This document shows positions 1 through 4,620 of a stretch of DNA of 5,387 nucleotides, piece after piece. The DNA is from Sphingomonadaceae bacterium (GTDB taxonomy: Bacteria; Pseudomonadota; Alphaproteobacteria; Sphingomonadales; Sphingomonadaceae). A program made the translations under genes and the position numbers. Where the stretch lies: assembly GCA_014380205.1 (NCBI GenBank), contig JACMKH010000448.1:1-5387 (forward strand), written 5' to 3'. The notes beneath the pieces were generated by a model that ran no database searches, was not told the DNA's origin, and saw only the letters and a program-made list of their open reading frames with translations. Positions within the stretch are counted from its first letter, which is position 1, and each line of letters begins with the position of its first letter.

Positions 1-227
1 CGGGCGGCGCGGGCGACGGCCCCGACGCCAGGAGCTTCGACGTCGCGATGCCCGATTTCACCGACGCGGCGGTCCAGGCGCGGCTCACCGACGAACGCGC
101 GCTCGCGGTGATCCGTCGCGGCGGCCAGGCCAATGGCCTCAATTACGCGATGCCGCCGTGGGAGGGTGTGCTCAGCGAGCCCGAGATGCGCGCGATGGTG
201 GCGCATTTGCGGAGGTTAGGGGAATAG
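1..227 (+). CDS. c-type cytochrome, class I domain (C-terminal part, 5' end outside window)
   Basis: The reading frame enters at base 3 and runs to the TAG at 225-227, giving 74 visible residues. What can be seen is the second half of a small class I cytochrome c fold: a GDGP motif (visible residues 4-7), a PDF motif (17-19), a helix, then an RRGG turn (38-41), and an NYAMPPW segment (47-53) whose Met50 should be the distal haem ligand. An amphipathic C-terminal helix ending in HLRRLGE closes the domain. This order fits the Cytochrome_CBB3-like family of periplasmic electron carriers. The haem-attaching CxxCH motif and any signal peptide would lie upstream of the window, so covalent haem binding is inferred. 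The domain could be free-standing or the tail of a larger dehydrogenase or oxidase subunit; the visible part cannot tell. It converges on the CoA-transferase gene with only 25 bp between stop codons. Confidence 0.8.
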   Translation, partial: GGAGDGPDARSFDVAMPDFTDAAVQARLTDERALAVIRRGGQANGLNYAMPPWEGVLSEPEMRAMVAHLRRLGE

Positions 228-230
228 CTA

Positions 231-246
231 ATCCTCCCCGGAACGG
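231..246. repeat. 16-base motif shared with 3318-3333 (degenerate copy)
   Basis: The sequence ATCCTCCCCGGAACGG starts four bases after the cytochrome stop codon, inside the 25-bp gap between two convergent genes. The same 16 bases recur exactly at 3318-3333 in the other convergent gap. There the sequence continues as a complementary arm to make a perfect stem-loop. Here the following bases (AAAGATT) break the arm, so only a short CCG/CGG stem plus AATC/GATT ends remain. It looks like a decayed copy of a dispersed terminator-like repeat. That interpretation is inference; the sequence identity is seen directly. Confidence 0.6.
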
Positions 247-252
247 AAAGAT

Positions 253-1455
253 TCAGATGACGCCGATCTCGCGGAGGCGCGCGATCTCCTCGTCCGGGAG
301 CTCAAGCAAGTCGCGCAGCACCTCCTCGGTATGCTCGCCGAGCATCGGCGGTGGGGCGCCGGGATCGGGCGGCGAGGCAGCCAGCCTGAGCGGGCTCGCG
401 ACCACCGGCACCTCGAGCCCGGCCGCGTCCGCCACGCTTCCCGAGAGCCCGCGATGGAGCGCCTGGGGCTCGGCCAAGGCCTGCTCGATCGTGTTGATCG
501 GGCCGCAGGGGACGTTGATCGCGGCGAGCGCTTCCGTCCACGCCGCCGTCGTTTGCGCGGGCATCACGGCGGCGATGAGCGGCACGAGATCGGCGCGGTG
601 CGCGACGCGCTCGGAATTGGTCGCGTAACGCGCGTCGTCGGCGAGCCCGGGGCGGCCGATCAGCTCGACGAAGCGGCGGAACTGGGCGTCGTTGCCGACC
701 GCGACGATGAGCCAGCCGTCGGCCGTCTCGAAGGGCTGATAGGGGACGATATTGGGGTGGCCGTTGCCCGTGCGCTCGGGCGCGACGCCCGAGACGAGAT
801 AGTTGAGCGCCTGGTTGGCGAGCGCCGAGACGGCGACATCGAACAGCGCGATGTCGATGTGCTGGCCCTCACCCGTGCCCTCGCGCTGGTGGAGCGCGGC
901 GAGGACCGCGATCGTCGCGTGGAGGCCGGTCATCACATCGACGAGCGCGACCCCCATCCGGCGCGGCGGTCCCTCGGCGTTGCCCGTGATCGACATGAAG
1001 CCCGACATCGCCTGGATCATCAGGTCGTAGCCCGGCTTGGCGGCGTCGGGGCCGGTCTGGCCGAAGCCCGTGATCGAGCAGTAGATCAGGCGCGGGTTGA
1101 TCGCCTTGAGGCTCGCATAATCGAGCCCGAACTTGGCGAGCCCGCCGAGCTTGAAATTCTCGACGAGGATATCCGAGCCCTCGGCGAGCCGCCGGACCAG
1201 CGCCTGGCCCACGGGATGCGCGATGTCGACCGTCACCGAGCGCTTGTTGCGGTTCGCCGCAAGATAATAGGCTGCGCGGCGGCGCTCCTCGGGTCCGTGC
1301 CACGGCGGCCCCCATTTGCGCGTGTCGTCGCCCTCGCCGGGCTTCTCGACCTTGACGATCTCGGCGCCGAGATCGCCGAGCATTTGCGTGGACCAAGGGC
1401 CTGCGAGGACGCGCGAGAGATCGAGCACGCGGATGCCGGAGAGGGCTTTGGTCAA
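253..1455 (-). CDS. gcdG: class III (CaiB/BaiF) CoA-transferase, probably succinyl-CoA:glutarate CoA-transferase
   Basis: This 400-residue protein has the usual length of CaiB/BaiF (formyl-CoA transferase type) enzymes, which move CoA between carboxylic acids through an aspartyl-CoA thioester. Family signatures are visible: an N-terminal LSGIRVLDLSRVLAGP stretch (5-20), GAEIVKVE (30-37), NRNKRSVTVD (68-77), YCSITGFGQTGP (125-136), LVDVMTGLHA (171-180) with the expected catalytic Asp173, REGTGEGQHIDIALFD (191-206), and GHPNIVPYQPF (232-242). The start is a TTG at 1453-1455: an in-frame TGA lies five codons upstream (1468-1470) and the conserved N-terminus begins at residue 5, so no ATG is available. 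GGGGA six bases upstream supports it. The gene follows gcdH on the same strand, the arrangement in which such enzymes activate glutarate to glutaryl-CoA. The family assignment is firm. The glutarate specificity and the symbol gcdG rest on the neighbour, since class III substrates cannot be read from sequence by eye. Confidence 0.85.
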   Translation of the reverse strand: MTKALSGIRVLDLSRVLAGPWSTQMLGDLGAEIVKVEKPGEGDDTRKWGPPWHGPEERRRAAYYLAANRNKRSVTVDIAHPVGQALVRRLAEGSDILVENFKLGGLAKFGLDYASLKAINPRLIYCSITGFGQTGPDAAKPGYDLMIQAMSGFMSITGNAEGPPRRMGVALVDVMTGLHATIAVLAALHQREGTGEGQHIDIALFDVAVSALANQALNYLVSGVAPERTGNGHPNIVPYQPFETADGWLIVAVGNDAQFRRFVELIGRPGLADDARYATNSERVAHRADLVPLIAAVMPAQTTAAWTEALAAINVPCGPINTIEQALAEPQALHRGLSGSVADAAGLEVPVVASPLRLAASPPDPGAPPPMLGEHTEEVLRDLLELPDEEIARLREIGVI

Positions 1456-1461
1456 TGCGAT

Positions 1462-1466
1462 TCCCC
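1462..1466 (-). promoter_or_regulatory. ribosome binding site deciding the TTG start of the CoA-transferase
   Basis: On the minus strand GGGGA stands six bases before the TTG codon at 1455-1453. With the in-frame stop at 1468-1470 it leaves TTG as the only start that keeps the conserved N-terminus. Confidence 0.65.
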
Positions 1467-1479
1467 GTCAGCTACTCGA

Positions 1480-1576
1480 TCGTCACCCTGACGAAGGTCA
1501 GGGTCCCATTGTCTCTACGCTTGTGCGTCGTCGGGACGGAGCGCCAATGGTAGCTGAAACAAGTTCAGCATGACGA
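1480..1576. repeat. paired inverted hairpin repeat (BIME/REP-like), 97 bp
   Basis: Two related 32-base units face each other. The left unit (1480-1511) begins TCGTCA and ends CCATTG. The right unit, read on the minus strand from 1576 to 1545, also begins TCGTCA and ends CCATTG, and the two match at 20 of 32 ungapped positions. Each unit is itself a hairpin: left, ACCCTGAC (1485-1492) and GTCAGGGT (1497-1504) around GAAG; right, GCTGAA (1553-1558) and TTCAGC (1564-1569) around ACAAG. From memory, CTGAA-CTTGT-TTCAG type units are very common between genes in sphingomonad genomes. The element fills most of the spacer between gcdH and the CoA-transferase gene, ending 24 bases before the TTG start. 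In a shared transcript it could stabilise the gcdH 3' end or dampen expression of the downstream gene; that role is inference. Confidence 0.7.
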
Positions 1577-1610
1577 AGGCTGGTACGGCCGTCGCGCCGC
1601 TTCACCACAT

Positions 1611-2819
1611 CTATGAAAACGCCTGAATCCCGGTAATCGCCCGTCCCAAAATCAGCGCATGGACGTCGTGGGTGCCCTCATAGGTGTTGACCGTCTCGAG
1701 GTTGACCATGTGGCGGATGACGTGGAATTCCTCGCTGATGCCGTTGCCGCCGTGGATGTCGCGCGCGGCGCGGGCGATGTCGAGCGCCTTGCCGCAGTTG
1801 TTGCGCTTGATCAGGCTGATCATCTCGGGCGCCCAGGTCCCCGCGTCGATGTTGCGGCCCACGGCGAGCGCGGCGTTGAGGCCGAGCGCGATCTCGGTCT
1901 GCATGTTGGCCAGCTTCAACTGGACGAGCTGGTTGGCGGCGAGCGGGCGGCCGAATTGGTGGCGCTCAAGCGCGTAGGTCCGCGCGCGATGCCAGCAATC
2001 CTCGGCCGCGCCCATCGACCCCCAGGCGATGCCGTAGCGCGCCTTGTTGAGGCAGCCGAACGGGCCCGCGAGCCCCTGTACGTTGGGGAGGACGTTCTCC
2101 TGAGGCACGAACACCTCGTCCATCACGATCTCGCCGGTGATCGAGGCGCGCAGGCTCACCTTGCCCTCGATCTTGGGGCATGACAGCCCCTCCATCCCCT
2201 TTTCGAGCAGGAAGCCGCGAATCACCCCGTCGTCCGTCTTGGCCCAGACCACGCAGACATCGGCGATCGGTGAGTTGGAAATCCACATCTTCGATCCCGA
2301 AAGCTTCCAGCCGCCGGGGGCCTCGCGCGCGCGCGTCTTCATGCTGCCGGGGTCCGATCCCGCGTCGGGCTCGGTGAGGCCGAAGCAGCCGACGAGATCG
2401 CCGGTGGCGAGGCCGGGAAGCCATTTGTCGCGCTGCGCGTCGGTGCCGTAAGCGTGGATCGGGTGCATCACTAGCGAAGACTGGACGCTCATCGCCGAGC
2501 GATAGCCCGAATCGACGCGCTCGACCTCGCGCGTGATCAGCCCATAGGCGACATGGCCGACACCGGCGCAGCCATAACCCTCGATCGTTGGGCCGAGCAG
2601 CCCCAGCGCGCCCATCTCGCGGAGAATCTCACGGTCGAAATGCTCGTCGCGCGCGGCCTCGATCACGCGCGGCAGCAGCTTCTCCTGCGCATAGTCGCGC
2701 GCGGTCTGCTGGACCATGCGCTCCTCGTCGTCGAGCTGGTCCTCGAGCAGGAAGGGGTCGTCCCAGCGATAGGTGAATTTCGACGGCTTGGCCGCCGCGA
2801 TTCGAGTCTCGACGTTCAT
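1611..2819 (-). CDS. gcdH: glutaryl-CoA dehydrogenase
   Basis: This 402-residue protein is a full-length acyl-CoA dehydrogenase of the glutaryl-CoA branch. The enzyme oxidises and decarboxylates glutaryl-CoA to crotonyl-CoA and CO2 using FAD and electron-transfer flavoprotein, the late step of lysine and tryptophan breakdown. An N-terminal helical domain holds [19 protein letters not shown] (97-115), diagnostic of this subfamily; Arg107 corresponds to the human residue (Arg94) that binds the glutaryl carboxylate. The middle domain has [13 protein letters not shown] (145-157) and WISNSP (179-184) for flavin and substrate. The C-terminal domain has RHQFGRPL (286-293), [10 protein letters not shown] (355-364) and [19 protein letters not shown] (379-397) with the expected catalytic base Glu381. 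The ATG at 2817-2819 is preceded by GGAG (2834-2831) at an 11-base spacing, somewhat long. It is probably the first gene of a unit with the CoA-transferase. A Crp-type palindrome lies 56 bases upstream. Confidence 0.96.
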   Translation of the reverse strand: MNVETRIAAAKPSKFTYRWDDPFLLEDQLDDEERMVQQTARDYAQEKLLPRVIEAARDEHFDREILREMGALGLLGPTIEGYGCAGVGHVAYGLITREVERVDSGYRSAMSVQSSLVMHPIHAYGTDAQRDKWLPGLATGDLVGCFGLTEPDAGSDPGSMKTRAREAPGGWKLSGSKMWISNSPIADVCVVWAKTDDGVIRGFLLEKGMEGLSCPKIEGKVSLRASITGEIVMDEVFVPQENVLPNVQGLAGPFGCLNKARYGIAWGSMGAAEDCWHRARTYALERHQFGRPLAANQLVQLKLANMQTEIALGLNAALAVGRNIDAGTWAPEMISLIKRNNCGKALDIARAARDIHGGNGISEEFHVIRHMVNLETVNTYEGTHDVHALILGRAITGIQAFS

Positions 2820-2850
2820 ATCGCGCGCATCTCCGTGTGTCCGTGCCCGC

Positions 2851-2859
2851 GCCCTAGCA
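2851..2859 (-). promoter_or_regulatory. candidate -10 region for gcdH
   Basis: The minus strand reads TGCTAGGGC, resembling an extended -10 (TGnTA) and the GCTA core of the alphaproteobacterial housekeeping -10. It sits 32 bases before the gcdH ATG. The same octamer TGCTAGGG occurs 35 bases before the divergent small gene. A 17-base spacer would put the -35 at 2881-2876 (AGTCAC), inside the palindrome, a poor -35 as expected for an activator-dependent promoter. Inference from pattern only. Confidence 0.35.
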
Positions 2860-2874
2860 GAAAAATCGCGCGCC

Positions 2875-2890
2875 TGTGACTCCTGTCACA
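2875..2890. promoter_or_regulatory. Crp-type operator, TGTGA-N6-TCACA
   Basis: The 16 bases TGTGACTCCTGTCACA form a perfect palindrome: six-base arms TGTGAC and GTCACA around TCCT. The outer five bases of each arm match the Escherichia coli CRP half-sites exactly at the canonical six-base spacing. If the gcdH -10 is at 2858-2853, transcription would start near 2845, putting the operator centre about 37-42 bases upstream, close to class II activator positions. A Crp/Fnr-family regulator of gcdH is therefore the simplest reading. A GntR-family repressor using a similar palindrome is an alternative. The site is 198 bases from the divergent small gene, so control of that gene is less likely. Confidence 0.5.
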
Positions 2891-2915
2891 TCACTGTCCG
2901 CGAATCGGGGCAATA

Positions 2916-2953
2916 GGGGAGCCGTCGAACGGACTTGCGACTCCCCTTCGACG
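2916..2953 (+). other. two mutually exclusive stems in the divergent intergenic region
   Basis: GGGGAG (2916-2921) can pair with CTCCCC (2941-2946), and CGTCGAA (2923-2929) can pair with TTCGACG (2947-2953). All pairs are Watson-Crick. The stems cross: the second stem's left arm lies inside the first stem's loop and its right arm outside. With zero bases between the two right arms a normal H-type pseudoknot is strained, so the stems would probably compete. This could be alternative RNA structure on either strand or chance in GC-rich DNA. No known riboswitch class is recognised. Confidence 0.35.
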
Positions 2954-2959
2954 AACAAA

Positions 2960-3008
2960 CCGCCATGGAGCGCCCGGTTCTTGCGACCCTGCCGGGCCTC
3001 CATGGCGG
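2960..3008. other. 17-bp near-perfect inverted repeat (hairpin)
   Basis: The arm 2960-2977 pairs with 2992-3008: eleven pairs (CCGCCATGGAG with CTCCATGGCGG), one bulged C at 2971, then six more (GCCCGG with CCGGGC), closing a 14-base loop at 2978-2991. On the plus strand CCCATTTTCC follows, and on the minus strand TTTGTTCG follows, so either direction has a weak T-rich tail. It could be a factor-independent terminator for an unannotated plus-strand transcript, a stop for thiolase transcripts reading through from the right, or a structured leader. It lies well upstream of the small gene's likely promoter, so it is not obviously part of that gene's message. Confidence 0.5.
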
Positions 3009-3044
3009 CCCATTTTCCTCCCGGTGGCATTCCGTGCCCGCGCT

Positions 3045-3052
3045 TGCTAGGG
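3045..3052 (+). promoter_or_regulatory. candidate -10 region for the small membrane protein gene
   Basis: TGCTAGGG, 35 bases before the ATG at 3088, repeats the octamer found 32 bases before gcdH. GTGGCA (3024-3029), four of six matches to TTGACA, is 16 bases upstream of GCTAGG and could be the -35. Pattern-based and tentative. Confidence 0.3.
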
Positions 3053-3087
3053 GGGTTCGCGATTCAGTCCCGGGCAGCGAGCGGACC

Positions 3088-3318
3088 ATGGCCAACCCCT
3101 TCACCGACCACCCCGCCGAGATCGGCGAAACCTATGGCGAGCATTTCGGCGCGGCTTCGGCGTTCGGGCTCGCGCTGGTCGGCGCGGGGCTCGCGTGCAT
3201 GGTGCATGCGGTGCTGCCCTTCCTGTTCACGCATACCGCGAGCAAATCGGTGCATCGCCTCAACCGCAAGCTGACGGGCAAGCGCAAGCCCGAGCTCGCG
3301 GATCACTGGGTGATCTGA
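3088..3318 (+). CDS. small single-pass membrane protein, DUF6356-like
   Basis: This 76-residue protein opens with NPFTDHPAEIGETYGEHF (3-20), continues into one hydrophobic segment (about 22-48, from ASAFGLAL through AVLPFLF), and ends in a basic tail with SKSVHRLNRKLTGKRK (52-67). The arrangement FTDHP...GETYxEH, a GAGLACMVHAVLPFLF core and a positively charged end recalls the DUF6356 proteins common in sphingomonads; this is from memory. No function is known to me. By the positive-inside rule the basic C-terminus would face the cytoplasm. The ATG at 3088 is chosen because similarity starts at the FTDHP motif. The open frame extends upstream to an ATG at 2935, but those residues cross the long hairpin and the promoter-like octamer and look non-coding. 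A weak GAG six bases before the ATG is the only ribosome site. It lies between, and opposite to, gcdH and the thiolase. Confidence 0.75.
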   Translation: MANPFTDHPAEIGETYGEHFGAASAFGLALVGAGLACMVHAVLPFLFTHTASKSVHRLNRKLTGKRKPELADHWVI

Positions 3319-3333
3319 TCCTCCCCGGAACGG
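3318..3333. repeat. 16-base motif shared with 231-246 (intact stem-loop copy)
   Basis: ATCCTCCCCGGAACGG here is identical to 231-246 and begins on the last base of the small gene's stop codon. In this copy the motif continues into GGAGGA, completing the stem-loop described at 3319-3339. From memory, CCTCCCCGGAACGGGGAGG-type elements are abundant between genes in Sphingomonas genomes. Confidence 0.6.
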
Positions 3334-3339
3334 GGAGGA
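3319..3339. terminator. bidirectional stem-loop at the convergent junction
   Basis: TCCTCCCCG (3319-3327) and CGGGGAGGA (3331-3339) form a perfect nine-pair stem around GAA. It fills the 22-bp gap between the small gene's TGA (3316-3318) and the thiolase's TAG (3341-3343), an ideal place for a shared terminator. No T-run follows on either strand, so it may act as a pause or RNA-stabilising hairpin rather than a classical intrinsic terminator. Its left part is the 16-base motif (3318-3333) that also occurs at 231-246. Confidence 0.55.
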
Positions 3340-3340
3340 A

Positions 3341-4531
3341 CTAGACTAGCTCGACCGCCACCGCCGTCGCCTCGCCGCCGCCGATGCAGAGCGCTGCGAC
3401 GCCGCGCTTGAGGCCGCGCTTCTCGAGCGCGTTTAGCAAGGTCGCCATGATCCGCGCGCCCGACGCGCCGATCGGGTGGCCGAGCGCGCAGGCGCCGCCG
3501 TTGACGTTGATCTTGTCGTGGGGGATGCCGAGATCGCGCATCGCGATCATGGCGACGACCGCGAAAGCCTCGTTGACCTCGAACAGATCGACATCGTCGA
3601 CGCACCACCCGGCCTTGTCGAGAACCTTCTGGATCGCGGGCACGGGGGCCGAGGTGAATTTGCCCGGCTCGTGCGCATGCGCGGCGTGGGCGACGAGGCG
3701 GGCCTTGACGGGCAGGCCCTTCGCGCGCGCGACGCTCTCGCGCGTCAGCACCATCGCCGCCGCGCCGTCCGAGATCGAGGAGGAGTTGGCCGCGGTCACC
3801 GTGCCGTCCTTCGAAAAGGCGGGCCTGAGCGTGGGGATCTTGTCGGGCTGCGCCTTGCCGGGTTGCTCGTCCTTGTCGACGCTCTGCGTCCCCGCGCGCG
3901 TCGTCACCTCGACGGGAACGACCTCGCCATCGAACGCGCCGCTCTCGATCGCGCGGTTGGCGCGCGCGAGGCTCTCGATCGCGTAATCGTCCTGCTTCTC
4001 GCGCGTGAACTGGTAGCTTTGCGCGGCCTCCTCGGCGAAGGCGCCCATCAGCTTGCCTTGGTCGTAAGCGTCCTCGAGCCCGTCGAGGAACATCGAATCC
4101 TTGACGACATCGTGGCCGATGCGGCTGCCGCCGCGGTGCTTGGGGAGGATGTAGGGCGCGTTGGTCATGCTCTCCATCCCGCCCGCGACGATGATGTCGG
4201 CGGTTCCCGCGAGCAGCGCATCGTGCGCCATGATCGCGGCCTGCATCCCCGACCCGCACATCTTGTTGACCGTGGTCGCCTCGACCGACGTGGGTAGGCC
4301 GCCGTTGAGCGCGGCCTGGCGCGCGGGCGCCTGGCCGAGCCCGCCGGGGAGCACGCAACCCATGAAGATCATCTCGACGTCGTCGCCCGAAACGCCCGCG
4401 CGCTCGACCGCCGCGCGCACTGCGGTCGCGCCGAGCTCGGTCGCGGGTACCGAGCCGAGCGCGCCCTGGAAGCCGCCCATCGGCGTGCGGGCGTAGGAGG
4501 CGATGACGACGGGATCGGGAGCGGTGGCCAT
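3341..4531 (-). CDS. acetyl-CoA C-acetyltransferase (thiolase, ACAT1-like)
   Basis: This 396-residue protein is a full-length thiolase, which cleaves acetoacetyl-CoA with CoA into two acetyl-CoA or condenses them in reverse. Catalytic residues are in place: the acyl-accepting Cys92 in NKMCGSGMQA (89-98), the NEAF loop (320-323), His352 in GHPIGASGAR (351-360), and the second cysteine, Cys382, in CIGGGEATA (382-390). GGLGQAPARQAAL (63-75) and LFEVNEAFAVV (316-326) resemble the mitochondrial ACAT1 (T2) type more than long-chain 3-ketoacyl thiolases, suggesting short-chain or 2-methyl-branched substrates. The ATG at 4529-4531 fits the family, because the first strand PVVIASYARTP begins at residue 7. 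The bases before it are C-rich with no clear Shine-Dalgarno sequence. It lies near gcdH, whose product leads to acetoacetyl-CoA, but it is transcribed separately. A role in PHB, leucine or isoleucine metabolism is equally possible, so no symbol is assigned. Confidence 0.93.
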   Translation of the reverse strand: MATAPDPVVIASYARTPMGGFQGALGSVPATELGATAVRAAVERAGVSGDDVEMIFMGCVLPGGLGQAPARQAALNGGLPTSVEATTVNKMCGSGMQAAIMAHDALLAGTADIIVAGGMESMTNAPYILPKHRGGSRIGHDVVKDSMFLDGLEDAYDQGKLMGAFAEEAAQSYQFTREKQDDYAIESLARANRAIESGAFDGEVVPVEVTTRAGTQSVDKDEQPGKAQPDKIPTLRPAFSKDGTVTAANSSSISDGAAAMVLTRESVARAKGLPVKARLVAHAAHAHEPGKFTSAPVPAIQKVLDKAGWCVDDVDLFEVNEAFAVVAMIAMRDLGIPHDKINVNGGACALGHPIGASGARIMATLLNALEKRGLKRGVAALCIGGGEATAVAVELV

Positions 4532-4568
4532 GGGGCGGGGCTTTCGTGAGAGGGATGAGTCGAGGGGT

Positions 4569-4598
4569 TAGCTAGGGATTGCGCGCGCGGGATGCCAG
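4569..4598 (-). promoter_or_regulatory. weak candidate promoter for the thiolase gene
   Basis: In the 89-bp gap between purK and the thiolase, the minus strand carries CTGGCA (4598-4593, four of six to TTGACA) and, 18 bases on, TAGCTA (4574-4569, three of six to TATAAT), ending 37 bases before the ATG. The match is poor. The rest of the gap shows only a five-pair CCGCG/CGCGG stem just after purK and no clear terminator, so read-through from purK is also possible. Confidence 0.2.
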
Positions 4599-4620
4599 CG
4601 CCGCGTCGCCGGGAGCGCGG

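Noticed and set aside
331..1491. A 386-codon open frame on the plus strand opposite the CoA-transferase gene.
   Set aside because: Its translation is rich in Arg, Asp, Glu, Gly and Ala with no domain, as expected for the antisense of a high-GC gene. The minus-strand protein has full family motifs.
2324..2335. Twelve-base alternating CG run, a possible Z-DNA or slippage tract.
   Set aside because: It lies within gcdH in a segment encoding Arg/Ala codons and is unremarkable for such GC-rich coding DNA.
2816..2830. A four-codon mini-frame (ATG CGC GCG ATA TGA, minus strand) whose stop overlaps the gcdH ATG, suggesting a coupled leader peptide.
   Set aside because: The GGAG directly touches its ATG with no spacing, so it cannot serve that start. 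A frame of this size is expected by chance.
2935..3087. Longer start for the small membrane protein at the ATG at 2935 (adds 51 residues).
   Set aside because: The added segment spans the 17-bp hairpin and the promoter-like octamer and has no resemblance to the family, whose members begin near the FTDHP motif.
3476..4297. A 273-codon open frame on the plus strand opposite the thiolase.
   Set aside because: Low-complexity Arg/Asp/Ala-rich antisense shadow with no ribosome site. The thiolase on the minus strand is complete and well conserved.
3303..4358. A 351-codon open frame on the minus strand in another frame of the thiolase.
   Set aside because: Arg/Gly-rich out-of-frame translation with no recognisable motif, overlapping a gene with intact catalytic residues.
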